The translations under genes were made by a program, and so were the position numbers. Under the pieces are notes generated by a model, which did no database searches, was not told where the DNA came from, and saw nothing but the letters and a program-made list of their open reading frames with translations. From DAOUAJ01 sp034433615 (lineage in GTDB: Bacteria; Chloroflexota; Anaerolineae; DUEN01): 10,103 nt of DNA. The first letter of the stretch is position 1, and the number at the start of each line of letters is the position of its first letter. Shown here piece by piece: positions 6,536 through 10,103 of the stretch. The DNA lies in contig DAOUAJ010000132.1 of assembly GCA_034433615.1 (NCBI GenBank), positions 1 through 10,103 on the forward strand. Direction: 5' to 3'.

Positions 6536-6626
6536 AATCTCCGTTCTGTTATCATAGAGGGCATCGGAGCCCGAAGAAGCGCAATGGCTGCCAGACCATC
6601 AACATCATCTCACAGGAGGCGAAACC

Positions 6627-7874
6627 ATGACTGCATGGAACAGGCGATGGAAGAGGATCATCGTCCCGCTGATTGGCGTGAGCATCCTGCTTCTGGCAGG
6701 ATGCGTCCCCCCCACTACCCCGGCCGCGGCGCCGGCTGGCCCCAAGGAAGGTGAGACCTACACTATCGGTTTCCTGGCCGCCGTGACCGGCTCGGCCGCT
6801 TTCCTCGGTGAGCCCGAGCGCGATGCTGCCCTCATGGTGCAGAAGCAGCTCGATGAGCAGGGGGGCATTGTCGGCCCAGACGGCGTGCGCCACAAAATCA
6901 AGATCGTCATTTATGACACCCAGGGCAGTGGAGACGAGGCTATCCCCCTGGCCAAGAAGCTCATCAATGACGACAAGGCCGCCGTGATCGTGGGCGGCAC
7001 CACGAGCCCGGAAAGCCTGGCGTTGGTACCCATCGTGCAAGAGGCCAAGATCCCTTACATCTCAATGGCTTCCAGCAGCGCGATCGTTGAGCCTGTCTCC
7101 GAGCGCTATTGGGTGTTCAAGACCGCCCAGAGCAACAAGCACACGGCCCCTATGCAAGTGAACTATGCCAAGGCTAAGGGATTAACCAAGGTGGCTAACC
7201 TCTACGTCAACAATGCCTATGGCGAAGACGGCCGCAATGCCATTCGCGAGGCAGCTAAGGCCGCAGGGATCGAGATCATCCTGGAGGAAACCTTCGAGGC
7301 CAGCGATACGAACATGATGGCCCAGTTGACCAAGGTCAAGGCCAGTGACGCCCAGGCGGTTCTGGTGACGGCCATCCCACCCGCAGCCTCAATTCTCACC
7401 AAGCAATACCGCGAGCTAGGGCTAGAGATCCCGTTGATCCACAATCACGGCATTGGCATGAAACCGTTCATTAGCCTTGCCGGGGTGGAGAACGCCGAAG
7501 GGGTGGTCTTTCCCATGGGCAAGCTGGTGGCCGCGGAGTTCCTGGACGACAGCGATCCCCAGAAGGCCGTGCTGCTCAAGTTTATCAAGGATTATGAGGC
7601 TTTCACCGGCAACCCGGCCAGTACTTTCGCCGGCCATGCCTGGGATGGGCTGCAACTGGCCTTGAAGGCTCTGGAGACCCTCCCCACCGGCCTCACCCTT
7701 GAAGAGCAACGAGTCCGCGTGCGCGATGCCGTCGAGAATATACACGGCTTTGCCGGGACCGGGGGCATCTTCAATCTCTCCGCCGAGGACCACGTGGGCT
7801 TGAGCCCAAAAGATGTAGTGCTGGTACGCATCACGGGTGGGAATTGGGAGTATTTCCCGCCCGAAAAGTGGTAG
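6627..7874 (+). CDS. Branched-chain amino acid-type ABC transporter substrate-binding lipoprotein
   Basis: A 415-aa extracytoplasmic binding protein (Peripla_BP_6, LivJ/LivK-like) that delivers ligand to the membrane complex encoded downstream. A basic N-terminus and hydrophobic stretch (11-24) end in the lipobox L23-A24-G25-C26, so Cys26 would be lipidated. A Pro/Thr/Ala-rich linker (27-39) precedes the two-lobed domain. Recognisable segments are TIGFLAAVTGSAAFLGEPERDAA, the VIVGGTTSPESLA hinge region, IPYISMASSSA (ligand-contact loop) and LYVNNAYGEDGRNA. The ligand is uncertain; this family binds branched-chain or other amino acids, amides, urea and aromatic acids. AGGAGG (6614-6619) lies 7 bases before the ATG. 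The strong intrinsic terminator behind the gene suggests it is made in excess over the permeases. Confidence 0.93.
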   Translation: MTAWNRRWKRIIVPLIGVSILLLAGCVPPTTPAAAPAGPKEGETYTIGFLAAVTGSAAFLGEPERDAALMVQKQLDEQGGIVGPDGVRHKIKIVIYDTQGSGDEAIPLAKKLINDDKAAVIVGGTTSPESLALVPIVQEAKIPYISMASSSAIVEPVSERYWVFKTAQSNKHTAPMQVNYAKAKGLTKVANLYVNNAYGEDGRNAIREAAKAAGIEIILEETFEASDTNMMAQLTKVKASDAQAVLVTAIPPAASILTKQYRELGLEIPLIHNHGIGMKPFISLAGVENAEGVVFPMGKLVAAEFLDDSDPQKAVLLKFIKDYEAFTGNPASTFAGHAWDGLQLALKALETLPTGLTLEEQRVRVRDAVENIHGFAGTGGIFNLSAEDHVGLSPKDVVLVRITGGNWEYFPPEKW

Positions 7875-7926
7875 TCACACGAACCTTCACTTTTAAGACA
7901 TGTGGACACGTTGCCCATACTTCCGT

Positions 7927-7982
7927 CGGTCCGCAGGCCACGCTCTACCGTCAGAGCAGTGGCCTCCGGACCGCGGTTTTTT
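7927..7982 (+). terminator. Intrinsic terminator between binding protein and LivH-like gene
   Basis: A long stem pairs 7927-7946 with 7953-7973, with one internal mismatch (C7934 opposite G), one bulged A (7958) and a 6-base loop. The outer part is GGTCCGCAGGCCAC against GTGGCCTCCGGACC and the inner part GCTCT against AGAGC. CGG and six T residues (7977-7982) follow at once. It lies 53 bases after the binding-protein stop, inside an otherwise co-directional operon, so it probably acts as a partial terminator. Confidence 0.82.
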
Positions 7983-7996
7983 GTCGTTTCCGAGCC

Positions 7997-8030
7997 CAAA
8001 CCCGAAGGTTTCAAAAACCCTTCGGGTTTG
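7997..8030. repeat. Perfect 12-bp stem-loop (CCCGAAGG-type) upstream of LivH
   Basis: CAAACCCGAAGG (7997-8008) pairs perfectly with CCTTCGGGTTTG (8019-8030) around a 10-base loop. It begins 15 bases after the T-run of the first terminator and 39 bases before the LivH start. It could be a second terminator, an RNA-stability hairpin, or a copy of a dispersed intergenic repeat. No T-run follows it on the plus strand. Confidence 0.7.
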
Positions 8031-8056
8031 AGTTCGGGTCTGACTGGCGAGTTGCC

Positions 8057-8062
8057 GAGGGA
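8057..8062 (+). promoter_or_regulatory. Ribosome binding site deciding the GTG start of LivH
   Basis: GAGGGA stands 6 bases before GTG 8069. The only upstream in-frame ATG (7844) would be inside the binding-protein gene and translate through both hairpins, and the next ATG downstream is past the first membrane segment. Confidence 0.7.
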
Positions 8063-8068
8063 CAAGTC

Positions 8069-8962
8069 GTGCCCCATTACGAACTAGGCAATTATCTTCA
8101 ATTTATCCTATCGGGGATCAGTACGGGAAGCATCTATGTACTGGTCGCTTTGGGTGTGGTGACCATCTACAACGTCACTGGCATCATCAACCTGGCCCAG
8201 GGCGAATACGCCATGCTGGGGGCCATGTTAGCCGTCACCTACTATGGCTGGCACTTCCCTCTGCTGTTGGCCTTCATGGCTTCCATCTTCAGCGTCACCC
8301 TGATCGGCATGTTGATCGAACGGCTGACGGTGAACCCGGTTCGGTCAGCCTCCCCCGTCACCCTGATTATCATCACCGTGGGAGTGTCCATCACCATTCG
8401 GGGCATCGCCCTTTTGGCGTGGGGGACCATCCCGTATTCCCTTCCTGCATTTACCGGCGGGGCACCGTTGAATATCTTGGGCGCGGCGGTGAGCCGACAG
8501 AGCTTGTGGATCATGGGCACGGCCGGGCTGGTGCTGCTGTTGCTCTACTTTCTCCTGGAGCGCACCCTGCTGGGCAAAGCCGTGCGAGCGTGCGCCATCA
8601 ACCGGCAGGCTGCCAGCCTGATGGGCGTCAGTCCCGGTCAGATGTCCCTGTTGGCTTTCGCATTGAGTGCCACTCTGGGAGCTGTGGGTGGGATCGTCAT
8701 CGCCCCCCTGACCCTGGTAAGCTACGACATGGGGTTGATGCTGGGGCTCAAAGGTTTCGTGGCCGCGGTGATCGGGGGTCTGGTGAGCGCGCCGGGGGCT
8801 GTGATCGGTGGGTTGTTACTGGGGGTGCTGGAGTCGCTGGCTGCCGGCTTGATCTCCTCAGGTCTGAAGGATGCCATTGCCTTCCTGGCTCTGCTGGTGG
8901 TTATCTTCGCTCGCTCGGAGCAACTGTTCCGGTGGCGACCGCGCTGGGGGACGAGAGCATGA
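8069..8962 (+). CDS. Branched-chain amino acid-type ABC transporter permease (LivH-like)
   Basis: A 297-aa integral membrane protein, one of the two permeases forming the channel of a LivHMGF-type importer. It begins with the typical YLQFILSGISTGSIYVLVALG membrane segment, followed by VTGIINLAQGEYAMLGAM, a hallmark of the LivH subfamily. About eight hydrophobic segments follow. The cytoplasmic loop GKAVRACAINRQAASLMGVS is the EAA-like contact site for the ATPases, and GLKGFVAAVIGGL is near the C-terminus. The start is GTG 8069, supported by GAGGGA and by homologous N-termini; the open frame continues upstream only through non-coding hairpins. Its stop overlaps the LivM start (ATGA), indicating translational coupling. 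The 194-base gap before it holds a terminator and a second hairpin, so its level likely depends on read-through. Confidence 0.93.
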   Translation: MPHYELGNYLQFILSGISTGSIYVLVALGVVTIYNVTGIINLAQGEYAMLGAMLAVTYYGWHFPLLLAFMASIFSVTLIGMLIERLTVNPVRSASPVTLIIITVGVSITIRGIALLAWGTIPYSLPAFTGGAPLNILGAAVSRQSLWIMGTAGLVLLLLYFLLERTLLGKAVRACAINRQAASLMGVSPGQMSLLAFALSATLGAVGGIVIAPLTLVSYDMGLMLGLKGFVAAVIGGLVSAPGAVIGGLLLGVLESLAAGLISSGLKDAIAFLALLVVIFARSEQLFRWRPRWGTRA

Positions 8963-9993
8963 CCATACGAGCTGTTGTAAGCCGAGTCGTGAGAAGCCGA
9001 CACAAGCAGGCACGGCAGCTTTGGAGCCGTTACCCCAACGCGTCCGGCATGGTGCTTTTCATCGCGTTTGTGGGCTCACTGCCCTTCTGGGTCAAGAGCC
9101 CCTACCTGGTGAGCACGGCCATTTTCCTCGGCATTTCCACCATCCTGACATTGGGGCTGTGCCTGTTGATGGGCTACGCAGGTCAGATCTCCCTGGGCCA
9201 TGCGGCCTTCTATGGCATCGGGGCTTATACTTCTGCCGTCCTGACGGCCCAACATGGCGTCAATCCCTGGCTGGCTATGCTGATCGGGGTAATCGTCACG
9301 GCCGGCATGGCTTATCTCATCGGCGTCCCTATCTTCAGGCTGAGAGAGCACTATCTGGCCATGGCCACTCTGGGGCTGGGGGTCATTGTGCATCTGGCCT
9401 TTGGGGAGTTCCGCGACCTGACGGGCGGCCCCTCCGGTCTGCCCGGCGTCCCGCGGCTCTCGGTGGGGAGCTTTGTGTTCGATGGGGACGTGGAATACTT
9501 CTACCTGGTTTGGGGGGCAGTCATCTTGTTCCTGATCCTCTCCCTCAACATCGTGAATTCGCGCGTCGGACGAGCGCTGCGCGCCATCCACGCCAGCGAG
9601 ATGGCGGCCGACAGCGTCGGGGTAGACTCCGGCCGTTACAAGATCCAGGTCCTGGTGCTGAGCGCGGTCTATGCCAGCGTGGCCGGGAGTCTGTACGTGC
9701 ATTACATGCGATTTGTAAGTCCACAGCCCTTCGATTTCGGTGCATCGGTGAGGCTGGTGGTGATGGCCTCGGTGGGTGGCCTGGCCAGTGTGTGGGGAGC
9801 GCCTTTTGGAGCTGCCACCGTCACGCTGTTGACCGTGCTCCTGCGGGAGGTCCTGCCACGGATCATCCCCCATGCCTCCGGCGAACATACCATCATCGTG
9901 TACGGGATCATCCTGGTGCTCATCATGATCTTCATGCCCGAAGGGCTCACGCGTGGTTTGCTCAGGACGGTGCGCCGACATGCTCCAGGTTGA
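8959..9993 (+). CDS. Branched-chain amino acid-type ABC transporter permease (LivM-like)
   Basis: A 344-aa integral membrane protein, the second permease of the importer. A basic cytoplasmic N-terminus (about 1-28, many Arg/Lys) is followed by around nine or ten hydrophobic segments. LCLLMGYAGQISLGHAAFYG is the LivM hallmark, and REHYLAMATLGLG and GGPSGLPGVP are typical too. The ATPase-contact loop is GRALRAIHASEMAADSVGVD. The ATG overlaps the LivH stop by 4 bases, with GGGGG at 8946-8950 in front. The open frame extends much further upstream, but that part is an out-of-frame shadow of LivH. It overlaps the LivG start by 14 bases. Confidence 0.94.
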   Translation: MTIRAVVSRVVRSRHKQARQLWSRYPNASGMVLFIAFVGSLPFWVKSPYLVSTAIFLGISTILTLGLCLLMGYAGQISLGHAAFYGIGAYTSAVLTAQHGVNPWLAMLIGVIVTAGMAYLIGVPIFRLREHYLAMATLGLGVIVHLAFGEFRDLTGGPSGLPGVPRLSVGSFVFDGDVEYFYLVWGAVILFLILSLNIVNSRVGRALRAIHASEMAADSVGVDSGRYKIQVLVLSAVYASVAGSLYVHYMRFVSPQPFDFGASVRLVVMASVGGLASVWGAPFGAATVTLLTVLLREVLPRIIPHASGEHTIIVYGIILVLIMIFMPEGLTRGLLRTVRRHAPG

Positions 9994-10103
9994 ACATCTG
10001 ACCAAAACCTTTGGAGGGGTCTGCGCCCTGGATGATGTGGGTATGGAAGCGGCAGGGCACCGGATCACGGCCTTGATCGGCCCTAACGGTGCCGGCAAGA
10101 CTA
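9980..10103 (+). CDS. Branched-chain amino acid-type ABC transporter ATP-binding protein (LivG-like), 5' part only
   Basis: The first 41 residues of a LivG-type ATPase, cut by the window end. The start is MLQVEHLTKTFGGVCALDDV. The Walker A loop GPNGAGKT occupies residues 34-41, and the aromatic A-loop position is probably Phe11. LivG and LivF energise the LivH/LivM channel from the cytoplasmic side. The ATG lies inside the last codons of LivM in another frame (14-base overlap), so translation is coupled. The family pattern predicts LivG completed and then LivF just beyond the window. Confidence 0.92.
   Translation, partial: MLQVEHLTKTFGGVCALDDVGMEAAGHRITALIGPNGAGKT

Larger units (their letters stand above)
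6175..6626. other. 452-base intergenic region upstream of the transporter operon
   Basis: No convincing gene lies here; the 72-codon open frame at 6273-6491 lacks a ribosome site and resembles no family I know. The region holds a 5-bp hairpin at 6193-6207 (CCGAC/GTCGG) with TTTTT about 20 bases later, which is at best a weak terminator for the PHP gene. It also has a 7-bp inverted repeat GAAGTCC (6339-6345) / GGACTTC (6361-6367), a strong 9-bp hairpin at 6378-6401, and a candidate promoter near 6507-6535. Confidence 0.75.

Noticed and set aside
9076..10098. 340-codon open frame on the minus strand
   Set aside because: Antisense to LivM; His/Gln-rich translation typical of the reverse of a membrane protein gene.
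1..10103. CRISPR array, tRNA/rRNA genes, insertion sequence
   Set aside because: No regularly spaced repeats, no cloverleaf or rRNA sequence noticed, and no transposase-like frame.

Overview
The window is about 10 kb of GC-rich bacterial chromosome. Gene content and style suggest a member of Chloroflexota (Anaerolineae-like), probably anaerobic or from a metagenome. The reasons are a DHH-CBS-CCA-adding fusion enzyme, a UPF0175/DUF3368 toxin-antitoxin pair, a RACo-type activator, and a binding-protein lipoprotein with a Pro/Thr/Ala-rich linker. The taxonomic call is an inference. No rRNA, tRNA, CRISPR array or insertion sequence was seen.

Left half, minus strand, read from about 5127 down to 1. 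A good sigma70-type promoter (5099-5127) drives a 683-aa ferredoxin/ASKHA protein of the RACo (reductive activator of corrinoid proteins) type. After 56 bases comes a tightly overlapping three-gene cassette: UPF0175 antitoxin, DUF3368 PIN-like toxin, and a DUF2283 protein with a long C-terminal extension. Thirteen bases further on begins a large tRNA nucleotidyltransferase gene (DHH + DHHA1 + two CBS + poly(A)-polymerase head) that runs off the left edge. That frame is open for 608 codons with no stop inside the window.

Centre. The 224-base gap between the divergent RACo and PHP genes holds the RACo promoter and a perfect 12-bp inverted repeat just upstream of the PHP gene. The PHP protein is a 300-aa metal-dependent hydrolase of the CehA/McbA type with its metal ligands intact.

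Right half, plus strand. A 452-base non-coding stretch with stem-loops leads into a branched-chain-amino-acid-type (HAAT/Liv) ABC transporter: a lipoprotein binding protein, then LivH-, LivM- and LivG-like genes. LivH/M/G overlap by a few bases and LivG is cut by the window end. A strong intrinsic terminator followed by a second perfect hairpin lies between the binding protein and LivH. This would let the cell make far more binding protein than membrane complex.

Nothing here proves a new system. The points most worth checking are the toxin-antitoxin/DUF2283/CCA-enzyme gene cluster, the palindrome in the divergent control region, and the terminator plus hairpin inside the transporter operon. 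Several starts were moved from the longest open frame to internal codons (2695, 5047, 5272, 8069, 8959) because ribosome binding sites, promoter positions and family N-termini agree there.
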